Positions 1 through 7,842 of a stretch of DNA of 36,609 bases are shown piece by piece (positions within the stretch are counted from its first letter, which is position 1; every line of letters begins with the position of its first letter). The position numbers were made by a program, and so were the translations under genes. The notes under the pieces were generated by a model. That model did no database searches and was not told the origin of the DNA. It saw nothing but the letters and a program-made list of their open reading frames with translations. Source of the stretch: Kiritimatiellia bacterium (GTDB lineage: Bacteria > Verrucomicrobiota > Kiritimatiellia > RFP12 > UBA1067); contig JAFSTA010000240.1 in the NCBI GenBank assembly GCA_017450695.1, positions 1 to 36,609 of the forward strand. Reading direction: 5' to 3'.

Positions 1-90
1 ACCTCACGCAAAGTCCGCAAAGTTCGCAAAGGGAAGGATGTCGGCCACTTCGCGTACTTGGCGAACTTGGCGTGAGACCATGACATGAAA
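1..90. repeat. 9-nt periodic intergenic repeat
   Basis: Non-coding DNA built on a roughly 9-nt beat: cgcaaagtc, cgcaaagtt, cgcaaagg, followed by tacttggcg and aacttggcg. The same style of sequence recurs near 3700 (ctctgcgaa, ctttgcgac), 16520, 29045 and 34800. I see no open reading frame of merit in it. Bases 91-249 hold no recognisable gene, only another short stretch with this beat (tctccgcgt, tctgcgtta) near 150-170. The function is unknown. Confidence 0.5.
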
Positions 91-249
91 ACTTCTGGGT
101 TTAAACACGGCAGACCTTTGTTGAATTATACAGATGCGCCCAATCAGCAATCTCCGCGTTCTGCGTTATCGACAAGAAACAGGAAATCTGGTATCATGGT
201 TATGTTTCTTGGATGGCATGGTGATATTCGCCAAGGCGGAGTCTGAAAC

Positions 250-786
250 ATGGAAAAAATCGCGACAGACATTTACACGTTCTCGCAACTGCGGAATGAA
301 GGGTTCACGTACGTCGATAAGACGGACGCCCTTTTCGCGATGGCGTCTGGCGAGATTGGAAAGCAGTTCTTCATTGCCCGTCCTCGTCGCTTTGGAAAGT
401 CACTGGCCATCTCGACACTGGAAAGCCTCTTCCAAGGCGAACGTGAACTTTTCAAGGGGCTTGCGATCGAACCGAAGTGGGACTGGTCGAGGAAGTGGCC
501 TGTCCTCCACCTTGACATGGGGAGCGCACAGACAACGTCAGTGCCGGAACTTCACAGACGCATGCGGGCGATCCTCGCGAATGAGTGCCATCGCAACGGG
601 ATCCCCTTCCGTGACGACGAGAACCCTTCGACAGCGTTCGAGAACATCATCAATGACCTTGCCGCAAAGTCTCCCGACGGGTGGATGGTGCTTCTCGTGG
701 ATGAGTACGACAAGCCCATCCTCGGCCACCTGATGAAGCCCGAGTCACGGAATTCCGCGACGCGCTCACGGCGTTCTACTCCGTGA
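250..786 (+). pseudogene. AAA-ATPase-like/PD-(D/E)XK nuclease family gene, 5' fragment (frameshifted)
   Basis: This is the N-terminal part of a gene in the AAA-ATPase-like (PF09820) plus PD-(D/E)XK_9 (PF08011) family, which is abundant in gut bacteria and of unproven function. The start ATG follows a purine-rich stretch (aaggcggag). The family hallmarks are visible: FTYVDKTDALF near residue 18, a P-loop-like ARPRRFGKS near 43-51, and the Walker-B-like LLVDEYDKPIL near 148-158. The frame stays sensible up to the codon ending at 744 (MKPE). It then drifts into an arginine/serine-rich tail and stops at 786. One missing G next to base 744 would restore the expected VTEFRDALTAFYSVIK, which is encoded in the +3 frame. 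This is therefore one gene of about 520 codons split by a single-base deletion, or an assembly error. Confidence 0.85.
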
Positions 787-1811
787 TCAAGACGCAGGAG
801 TCCAAGCAGCGCTTCTCCTTCATCACCGGCGTCAGCAAGTTCTCGAAGGTGTCGATATTCTCCGACCTCAACAACCTCAAGGACTGGACGATGCACCCGA
901 GGGCGGCCACGCTCTTCGGCTACACGCACGACGACGTGCTGAAGTTCTTCCCCGGATGCGTCCACGCGTTCGCGGAGGCGAACGGCCTCAGCGACGAAGG
1001 GGCGTTCGCGAAGATCATCGAGTGGTACGACGGCTACAAGTTCGAGGAGAACGCCACGCCAGTCATAAACCCCGTCTCGCTCGGCCTTTGCTTCGACAAC
1101 GGCAAATTCGCCGACTACTGGTCGGACACTGCGATCCCGACGTTCCTGATCGACATCCTGAAGAAACACCCGCTCGACTTCTCGACCGTTGACATCAGCG
1201 AACCGGAACTGAACGCGTACGAGCCGGACAGACCGGGGATCGTGACGCTCCTCTACCAGACCGGCTACCTCATGATCGGGAGCTTCCGCCAGCTGGGCGC
1301 GTCCCGCCGCTACACGCTTTGCTTCCCAAACCTGGAGATCGAGAACTCCTTCCTGGAGAGCCTCGCCGGCGCGTACGTCGGGCAGGATCCCGGCAAGTCC
1401 TCCGGCTTCGCGGCCAAGGCTGGCGAGGCCCTCTGCGCGCACGACGTGCCGGCATTCCTGAAGGCGCTCAGGGCGTTCTTCACGGACATCCCGTACGACC
1501 TGACCGACCGGCAGAACGAGCGGATGTGGCAGACGATCTGCTACGTCGTGCTGCGCTCCATCGGCGTCAACGTGAACGGCGAGGTGAGGACGCACGACGG
1601 CCGCATGGACATGGTGGTGGACCTCCCCGGCGACATCTACATCATCGAGTTCAAGCTCGACCGTCCCGCCTCCGAGGCGATGGAGCAGATAAAGGGGAAG
1701 GACTACGCGGGCAAGTACGCGCTCTCCGGGAAGCGCGTCACGCTCGTCGGTATCTCCTTCTCCTCCGCGAAGCGCACGATCGTGGAGGAGCTGGTGGAGA
1801 AAATGAACTAG
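783..1811 (+). pseudogene. AAA-ATPase-like/PD-(D/E)XK nuclease family gene, 3' fragment
   Basis: This is the continuation of the gene broken at about base 744. The GTG at 783 is an internal valine codon of the original gene rather than a natural start. The homologous reading runs upstream in this frame to 744. The part present covers the rest of the ATPase-like domain (FITGVSKFSKVSIFSDLNNL, then the EWYDGYKF motif) and the C-terminal nuclease-like domain. In that domain GRMDMVVDL and IYIIEFKLD give the D...E-x-K arrangement of PD-(D/E)XK enzymes, followed by QIKGKDYAGKYA. Family proteins are about 500-550 residues, so the two fragments together make a full-length protein. A separately translated 342-residue product would lack the P-loop and Walker B, so an independent function is unlikely. 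A 463-codon open frame on the opposite strand is a GC-driven shadow. Confidence 0.85.
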
Positions 1812-2178
1812 CGGGAAGATCGGGAGGGACGCGCTTGCCTGCCCTCCGTAGCCTTGCGCAGGATGGATCGCGTCCGAAGCAGTAGAACGCACAAACGGGC
1901 TGGCAACCCGCTTTCTACCACCGGTACACACAGTCGAATGCACTCGATAGCTGTCGATTGCACTCGATCAGAACCCAGGACCGCTTTTCAGCTTCCCCGC
2001 CTATCAGGGGCGGCAGCCCCACTTAGGTCCGCAGGACCACTCAGGCGGCGCAGCCGCCACTTATCCGCTTCCCCTCTTCTCAGCTGGCGCGTAGTACCTA
2101 AGCGACTCCGCGTGAGGTAAAACATAATTAGCCATCCAGGTATATTCTCCCGTGCGAGTGCGGACGACGAGTTCACAG
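1812..2178. repeat. Gene-free spacer with tandem hairpin array (2007-2063)
   Basis: There is no credible gene here. At 1933-1972 lies a sequence alternating tcgattgcactcgat and tcgatagctg. Its reverse complement recurs at 23455-23490. At 2007-2063 three small hairpins stand in tandem: GGGGC-ggca-GCCCC, GGTCC-gca-GGACC and GGCGGC-gca-GCCGCC. They are followed by the 5-nt linkers ACTTA, ACTCA and ACTTA. The stems differ in sequence but each is self-complementary. The array is followed by the word ctcttctcagctggcgcgtag, which recurs at 9295 and 13655. Confidence 0.65.
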
Positions 2179-3456
2179 CTACTTGAGCAAGACAGGGAAG
2201 AGGAGCTTCTCCGAAACAAGCGTCAGTACATCTTTTGGGGATGCACAGTCCTTCACGACGAAAACGCGGGTCTCACCGGGGAGAAGCCCCTTCAACGTTC
2301 CTTCCCCACGCTTTCCACCGATCGCGATCCCGACATCGTGGCAGATCGGTGCAACACCCTCGTTCCCGATCATCACCTCAACACCATGTTGCGTCACCCT
2401 CCAGCCCTTCACGACAAACCGCCATCCGCACTCGTGCGCGGCAACCGCGAAGCGTTCCGGCGTGGCGTACTTGCCTTCAGGGGCGTCGTTCGCGATGACG
2501 AACGCAAGGTGGAACTTCTTCGCCGTGGCGGCCCACGTGGATCCGTGAACGCCTTTAGGAGAAAGGAAATTGCGTTGATCGCCTTTCTCATAGTAGCTGA
2601 TCTCCCCGCCACGAGGGGCTTTCTTCCAGTGGTCTTCGCCGAATGCCGACCAGTTGAGAGCGTTCCATTTCGGATGTTCCCTGGACATCAGGCTGTCGTC
2701 GAAAAGTCCGAATACAACACCATGCCTCGCGAGATCAACAGCCGGTGACCAATCACCATCTCGTCCTGCCGAGTCGATCGAAACCATCCACGGCGTCTTT
2801 CTGAATTCCCTCTCCATCAACGCGAAGAATCTACGCTGGAAATCAATCGAGGGAAAGTTCACGCCGGGTTTCGTCTTCGTTCCGCTTGTGTGGTACTCTG
2901 CCCAGTGACCAAATCCAGCCTGCACATACGCGAGGCGCGGATCCGAATCGTACTTCTTCGCGAACGCCTCGTAGAAATCAAGAGTGAAGTCTTCAAGCGC
3001 CTTGCAAGACCAGTCTGGATACCATGTCGGTCCGTCCCCATCCGGATTCTTCGCGAACGTCTCCCTGTAATCGCCACGATTTTTGATGAACTTGGGGACG
3101 GCGGTCGCCCCTCTGACTCCGCCGAGTTTCTCGCCAGGATAGACGTAGCGGAAACGGATGATTGCCTGATGCCCGCGCGAAGCGATATCCGTAAGAAGAT
3201 CCTCGATCTTCCGCCAATCGTAACGCCCCGGTTCGGACGCGACATCACATGGCAGACAATACGAGAATTCAAGCGAGACTTCGGCGGAGAGGTCGGGCCT
3301 TTCACGCGCCATATCTGGCCAGAGAACGATCCCCTTCAGCGGCTCTGCGCCGTATGCGGATGCGGCGGTAAGCAAGAGGGTGCAGGACACAGTCTGAAAA
3401 AATACCAGTACTTCGTTTGAACCAGTGAGCCGCAACTGTCTAGCGAACATACTCAT
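2179..3456 (-). CDS. Exported DUF4832/DUF4874-like putative glycoside hydrolase
   Basis: A 425-residue protein with an N-terminal signal peptide (hydrophobic run near residues 17-37 ending in AYGA). The mature part reads like a TIM-barrel glycosidase-like protein: RYDWRKIEDLL near 78, AIIRFRYVYPG near 99, and a central YVQAGFGHWAEYHTSG whose tryptophan and glutamate resemble the GFxGxWGEWH signature of DUF4874/DUF4832 proteins. A C-terminal beta-rich segment (VEVMIGNEGVAPICHDVGI) fits an accessory domain of that family. The start is supported by AAAGGG just upstream. A second in-frame ATG two codons on is equally possible. It lies downstream of the GH89 and GH13 genes on the same strand but 364 bases away, so co-transcription is uncertain. 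The substrate is unknown and the family assignment is by motif resemblance only. Confidence 0.65.
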   Translation of the reverse strand: MSMFARQLRLTGSNEVLVFFQTVSCTLLLTAASAYGAEPLKGIVLWPDMARERPDLSAEVSLEFSYCLPCDVASEPGRYDWRKIEDLLTDIASRGHQAIIRFRYVYPGEKLGGVRGATAVPKFIKNRGDYRETFAKNPDGDGPTWYPDWSCKALEDFTLDFYEAFAKKYDSDPRLAYVQAGFGHWAEYHTSGTKTKPGVNFPSIDFQRRFFALMEREFRKTPWMVSIDSAGRDGDWSPAVDLARHGVVFGLFDDSLMSREHPKWNALNWSAFGEDHWKKAPRGGEISYYEKGDQRNFLSPKGVHGSTWAATAKKFHLAFVIANDAPEGKYATPERFAVAAHECGWRFVVKGWRVTQHGVEVMIGNEGVAPICHDVGIAIGGKRGEGTLKGLLPGETRVFVVKDCASPKDVLTLVSEKLLFPVLLK

Positions 3457-3820
3457 TTATCCCTTTCTTCGAATGGCTGTGACCAACAGGATTCTTGGAA
3501 GAGATTTTACCCATCCATTTCTTGTCTCCTCCGATGCGTGAATGAGCCGTACCACCTCCGCAAAGCATGAATGGCATTGTTAAGAACAAAGTCGAACCCG
3601 ATTCTTCTGTTTTGATACACCTCCTGCCTAGAAGTTGGCAGGTCAGGCGTGTTAAGCTGGGTAAGCGATGCGGTCGCGCTTGAGCGCGACCATCCCGTTC
3701 TCTGCGAACTTTGCGACTCTGCATGAAACAATCCCACTGCCTTCCTTTCATTTTTCAGCCTCTCAGCTTTCAGCCCCGTCATCAGTTACATTCCTATGTG
3801 AGTACGAGCGAGGGGCCACC
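3457..3820. other. Gene-free spacer with hairpin and periodic words
   Basis: No gene is supported. A perfect 8-bp hairpin, GGTCGCGC-ttga-GCGCGACC, lies at 3672-3691 and is followed by catcccgttctctgcg. The same trailing word follows a different hairpin at 13557-13576. The sequence then passes into 9-nt phased words (ctctgcgaa, ctttgcgac, tctgcatga) and a CTCAGC-rich stretch at about 3757-3775. Upstream of the hairpin, gtgttaagctgggtaagcg resembles 9183-9202. The small open frames on the minus strand here have repeat-derived sequence and no family resemblance. Confidence 0.5.
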
Positions 3821-5968
3821 CTACCTATCCTCGGATGATTTGAGACACTCGGCCGCAAGCGTCAGCAAGTTGCCGCTGCGCGGCGTCGGCAACCATACGG
3901 CGGAAGGCACCGCCGTCTCCAGCGCGTCGAGCTTGGCGGCGGCATGATCCGGATCGGCGAAAAACACCTCCCAACGTTTCGCGTAGTAGTTAGAGAGCAG
4001 CCCCGCGAACTGATGATGCGCGTAGTCGTTGAGATTGGAATTCGGTCGTTCGATCCACGTCGTGAACATCCGACGTAGGGCGCGAACACCGTGTTCGCCT
4101 GCCCGTTTTCGCGCCCGCGCCTCGTAGGTGTCGAGTCGGAAAGCGTCCGTACAGGCGAGCAATGCATCCAGTTGCCGGATAAGCGACAGGAACTCGGTGC
4201 GTGCGACCGAATCTGTCTTGAGGCGCGGTACAAGCGAGTGCCCCCGATCCGAAAGAACTTGTCGGAACACATCGGTGAAATCGAAACGGAAGGTCTCAAG
4301 CTCAAGCAGTTCCGGCCTCTCCGTCGCGACGGAGAGGTAGAGTCGCGCCGCCGCCTCTATTTCCTTCGGCTTGTAGTAGAGGGGAGCACTTGTCGCCCAC
4401 GTGGAAGACTTCTTCACCTCCCATTTCGGTCGCGCACAAAACACGGTCTCCGAACATCCTTCCTGCAGTCGCTTCACGTTCCAAATGGATCGCGCGAGAA
4501 TGCCCAACGCTTCTTCAAGCCGAACGTCTTTCACACCGTAACGGCGTTCCGAGTATCCCGCCAGCCAACGGCTCAGCGCCCCATCGCCCGTCACCGCTTC
4601 TGGACGGAAGAACAAATCGGTAAAGAGATCGTAGAAGACGGGATTCGAATCTAGCCCCTCAGATTCCAGCGCGTAACCGCGCAGTGTCGCGCCGTTCGCG
4701 CCCTTCCGATGTCTGTTCAGCTGAAGCAATGCGTCCATACCCCCGTACATGCCGTCGTTCCCGCCGAAGTTGAGTAATTCTCCCCAAATCCAGGTGATCT
4801 TGCCGAAGCCACGCGGGAATAATCCGCCATTCGCCATATTCCTGTCCAGGACGATGATGCGCGTGAAATCGGGGTTTAGGCCGTCGATCAAATCCTGTCG
4901 CGGCGCACTTCCCCAGCAACTGATGCACCATGTCACCCCTGGCGAGGCAAGCTGTTGTTCGTGTTGCATCGCCGCCGCAATCTTGCGGCAATCCACCCCC
5001 TTCGCGACACCTCCCTCGCTAAAAAGATTACCGACGAAGAAGTGCGGATCGGAAATTCCGTACACCTCGTAGAGACGGTTGTACCACATCTTCGCGAGTT
5101 TCGCGTAGGTCTCCGTGGTCGCATCCAGCAAGATGGGACGCTTGAGATTCCCGGCCCATCGCCCCTGGTCGTAGAGTTTCGCGTCGGGCCATTTCGCCCC
5201 GGTTAGCACATTCGTTGCGCTGTTCGGCAGCAACCCCGTGAACCCCTGCAGCATCGGCTCGATGCCGAGCGCGCGCATCTCCTTCACGATCCACTTCCCA
5301 AGGCTCGCCTCCTCATCGAGACGCGCGGGAGGGAAAGGTGAGCCAACCCCCTCCATCACACCGCAGTTCACCCACGACTGCGCCGTCTCGTCCGGGATGA
5401 ACGCGGTGATCTGCGCCTCACTGAATCCCGCATCGCGCAAAAATAGCTGCCACACCTTCATATTCCCTGTCGGCACAAGCGCGGAGGTGAATCCCGCAAG
5501 CGCAAGACGGTCGATATTCGCCCGCCATTCCTGTTCGCCGTAGAACGCGAAGGAATACGAGAACACGCAGTAGTTGTAAGCATGGAAATGCTGCAGTACG
5601 GACTTGACCTTCAGCGCTTCCTTCGGCAGTGGCCATTCCGAGGGAACGCGGTTGCCGCTGCGGCTCCAATGCCCCTTGGCGATCTCGCGGATATAACGCC
5701 CGACAGCTGCCGCCGCACGGTTCTCGTCCGTCGCCCGGATGAGGATCTTCCCGTCACGTGACGAGACTTCAGCCTGTGGTTCCTCACCCGACATTCGTTC
5801 GAACAGAAAACGTTCCGCAACCGCTTCACCGGCGAATCGCGACAAGACGCCACGTGCGGCGGGAAAGGCACATCCGTCAACGACACCCTGCCCAACGGCT
5901 GCTCCGAAAGAAGCCAATCCCACACCGGTCATCATCACCGCGCAACAGACTTCACGCCATGTTCTCAT
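3821..5968 (-). CDS. GH89 alpha-N-acetylglucosaminidase (NAGLU-like), exported
   Basis: Predicted exo-enzyme removing terminal alpha-linked GlcNAc, as found on gastric-type mucin or heparan-type glycans. It has 715 residues, typical for GH89. After a signal peptide (AVMMTGVGLASFGAAVGQG) comes the small N-terminal alpha/beta domain (residues about 25-110, DGKILIRATDENRAAAAVGRYI). The catalytic barrel follows, with NYCVFSYSFAFYGEQEW near 133, matching the family NVCTFSYS...W signature. FVGNLFSEGG near 312 carries the first catalytic glutamate (about E318). NFGGNDGMYGG lies near 400. ALESEGLDSNPVFYDL near 433 carries the second (about E437), aligning with the PEGISQN region of human NAGLU. The helical C-terminal domain follows. 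I chose the ATG at 5968 because AGGGAAAGG lies 9 nt upstream; an in-frame ATG at 5977 abuts that site. The GH13 gene ends 76 bases upstream, so both may share a transcript. Confidence 0.93.
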   Translation of the reverse strand: MRTWREVCCAVMMTGVGLASFGAAVGQGVVDGCAFPAARGVLSRFAGEAVAERFLFERMSGEEPQAEVSSRDGKILIRATDENRAAAAVGRYIREIAKGHWSRSGNRVPSEWPLPKEALKVKSVLQHFHAYNYCVFSYSFAFYGEQEWRANIDRLALAGFTSALVPTGNMKVWQLFLRDAGFSEAQITAFIPDETAQSWVNCGVMEGVGSPFPPARLDEEASLGKWIVKEMRALGIEPMLQGFTGLLPNSATNVLTGAKWPDAKLYDQGRWAGNLKRPILLDATTETYAKLAKMWYNRLYEVYGISDPHFFVGNLFSEGGVAKGVDCRKIAAAMQHEQQLASPGVTWCISCWGSAPRQDLIDGLNPDFTRIIVLDRNMANGGLFPRGFGKITWIWGELLNFGGNDGMYGGMDALLQLNRHRKGANGATLRGYALESEGLDSNPVFYDLFTDLFFRPEAVTGDGALSRWLAGYSERRYGVKDVRLEEALGILARSIWNVKRLQEGCSETVFCARPKWEVKKSSTWATSAPLYYKPKEIEAAARLYLSVATERPELLELETFRFDFTDVFRQVLSDRGHSLVPRLKTDSVARTEFLSLIRQLDALLACTDAFRLDTYEARARKRAGEHGVRALRRMFTTWIERPNSNLNDYAHHQFAGLLSNYYAKRWEVFFADPDHAAAKLDALETAVPSAVWLPTPRSGNLLTLAAECLKSSEDR

Positions 5969-6044
5969 CGCACACATCCTTTCCCTGAAAACAATTTCCA
6001 AAAACGGTCGAGTCCATCGTGTCGGGGACACCGACTTCGACTTC

Positions 6045-7502
6045 CTATTCCACCGTCGAGATCCAGTAACCCAGCGCCCCGATCGTAAAACCGCCCGATG
6101 ACGAATAGGTGGCGTCCTTCGCCAGCAGCGGTTCAGGAACGATGGTTCCCTTCACATCCCGATTCGTCTCATCCGGTGCGAGATAGGAGGCGGTCGATCG
6201 TTTGGAGACGGAGAACGAGACACCGCACGTCACTGGTTTCCTCGTCCAATTCTGGACCACGAGCACGGTGTCGCGACCGTTACGCCGCACGAAAGCACTC
6301 ACGGCATCCTTCGCTGTCGTGTCCAGCCAGGTCAACCCGTCCTTCCCATTGACGTCTGTGAAAACGGAATGGGATCGGCGAAGTGCGGCAAGGCGCTTGA
6401 CAAAGGCATGGCGAGATTTCCCTGGTTCGCGGTCGAGCTGCGACCAGTCCATCGGGGTCTTGCCGAACATCGAGTGCTTCTCGTCGGCATCGGCGATTTC
6501 GTTCCCGGTGAAAAGCATCGGCACACCGTCGATCGTGAACATCCACACGAGAATCTGCTCGACGGCAGCATGGCCCAGCGTCTTCTCGCGACGTGGACGC
6601 GCATCCGTCGCGACATCGTGGTTCTCATAATGGTTGACGAACTTTGACCCGACGGGGCATTGCGCCTCGCGCCCCGTCCACGCGCCACGTACGGATGCCG
6701 CGTTCAAACCGGGAAACCAGCCATAGTCCGCGTCGAAGCCCTTGTACTGGTCGCTCACCGTGAACCCCTCGCAAAGCAGGACGGCGTTGTTCCCGGTGAC
6801 CCGATCCATCATGTCGTGGGCATCGCACCAGAAATCAAGCGGAATGCCGTCCCCCACATCGCAACGGAATCCGTCGGCGCCGAACTCGCTGATCAGATAA
6901 CGCATATTGCCGATCAGGTACTCGCGCAACTTCGGCACGGCGAAGTTGAGTTTCGGGAAACGCCACGGTCCCTTCTTGACCGTACCGTCCGCATTCCACC
7001 AAGTGAATTCCGGATGCTCCTTCAGGAACGGGGCGGTTGGACCGCAATGCAGATAGACGAGATCGAACATTACCTTCATGCCGAGCCGATGCGTCTCGGC
7101 GCAGAACTCCTTCAGATCCGCATCCGTCCCGTATTCCTCATCGACGTGGAAATAGTCGGCGATCCGATACTGATTCTTGGGATTGTTGAAACCGCTTTTG
7201 ATCTGACGCGGACTCCAATATCCCTTGTCCATATCGGTGTCCATTTTCATCACCGGCACAAGATAGACGATGGTGATACCCAAATCCTTCAGATAGGGAA
7301 GTTTTTCCTTCGCCGCTTTCAGCGTTCCCTCCGGCGTGAACGTGCGCGGCTGAATCTGATACATCACTCCACGCGTAAACCACTCCGGACTTTTCCGCGC
7401 CTCCTGCATCCAGGCATTCGCCGCCTCCCCCACAAACGGCACAGCCGCAAGGAAGGTGGCAAGCACAGCCACCGCAAGATTCCGTGAACTTTCTTGTTTC
7501 AT
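6045..7502 (-). CDS. GH13 alpha-amylase-family glycoside hydrolase, exported
   Basis: A 485-residue retaining alpha-glucan-active enzyme with a signal peptide (LAVAVLATFLAAVPFVGEA). The (beta/alpha)8 barrel begins at GVMYQIQPRTFTPEGT. Conserved region II GFRCD gives the nucleophile D215 with R213. Region III VLLCEG gives the acid/base E245. Region IV NHYENHD gives H295 and D296, so the catalytic triad is intact. Region I reads DLVYLHCG (147-154), where most GH13 members have an asparagine before the histidine, which points to an atypical subfamily. The C-terminal beta-sandwich (VLVVQNWTRKPVTCGV) is short. I chose the start at 7502 because AGAGGA lies 8 nt upstream; the longer frame to 7544 lacks this. 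It is the first gene of the GH13-GH89 pair. The specific linkage cannot be called from sequence. Confidence 0.9.
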   Translation of the reverse strand: MKQESSRNLAVAVLATFLAAVPFVGEAANAWMQEARKSPEWFTRGVMYQIQPRTFTPEGTLKAAKEKLPYLKDLGITIVYLVPVMKMDTDMDKGYWSPRQIKSGFNNPKNQYRIADYFHVDEEYGTDADLKEFCAETHRLGMKVMFDLVYLHCGPTAPFLKEHPEFTWWNADGTVKKGPWRFPKLNFAVPKLREYLIGNMRYLISEFGADGFRCDVGDGIPLDFWCDAHDMMDRVTGNNAVLLCEGFTVSDQYKGFDADYGWFPGLNAASVRGAWTGREAQCPVGSKFVNHYENHDVATDARPRREKTLGHAAVEQILVWMFTIDGVPMLFTGNEIADADEKHSMFGKTPMDWSQLDREPGKSRHAFVKRLAALRRSHSVFTDVNGKDGLTWLDTTAKDAVSAFVRRNGRDTVLVVQNWTRKPVTCGVSFSVSKRSTASYLAPDETNRDVKGTIVPEPLLAKDATYSSSGGFTIGALGYWISTVE

Positions 7503-7842
7503 ACTCGGTATCCTCTTGTTTCCCGTTACAAACGTCCCTGCCACATCTCCTCGTGACAGAATCGGTCATGACCGTAACTTGTTTTCAAATTGATAGTCTA
7601 TCACACGTTCTTCGCTTTTCCCATTCAAATTAGAGAAGAATCAGAGTGCTTTTCAGCTGAGACAATGCAGTCTAGATCCCTCGTTTGGGGGCTCATACGG
7701 TCCCGCGAAAACCGCCAGCGTCAGCGAATCAAACAAGAATATCGCTCCCCGCCGAGTTGATGGCGAAGAGCGGCAAGTTTTGTCCAATCCCAGATTGACA
7801 GCGATCAACAGCCTTCGAAAGCAATCGACTACTGCCAACTCC
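7503..7842. other. Spacer without recognised gene
   Basis: This interval lies between the 5' end of the GH13 gene and the 3' end of acetate kinase, both on the minus strand. It must contain the GH13 promoter, but I could not find a convincing -35/-10 pair. No repeat array of the kinds seen elsewhere is obvious, and the short open frame at 7653-7838 has no family resemblance. Confidence 0.4.

Noticed and set aside
740-786. Programmed -1 or +1 ribosomal frameshift in the AAA-ATPase gene
   Set aside because: No slippery heptamer, downstream pseudoknot or internal Shine-Dalgarno site was seen near base 744. A simple deletion explains the data.
552-1943. 463-codon open frame on the minus strand
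   Set aside because: It is antisense to the clearly recognisable AAA-ATPase/nuclease gene. Its Arg/Val/Glu/Leu-rich composition is typical of the complement of a high-GC gene, and it has no family motif.
4630-4655. tRNA T-arm-like sequence ggattcgaatct
   Set aside because: It lies inside the GH89 coding sequence, and no cloverleaf could be built around it.
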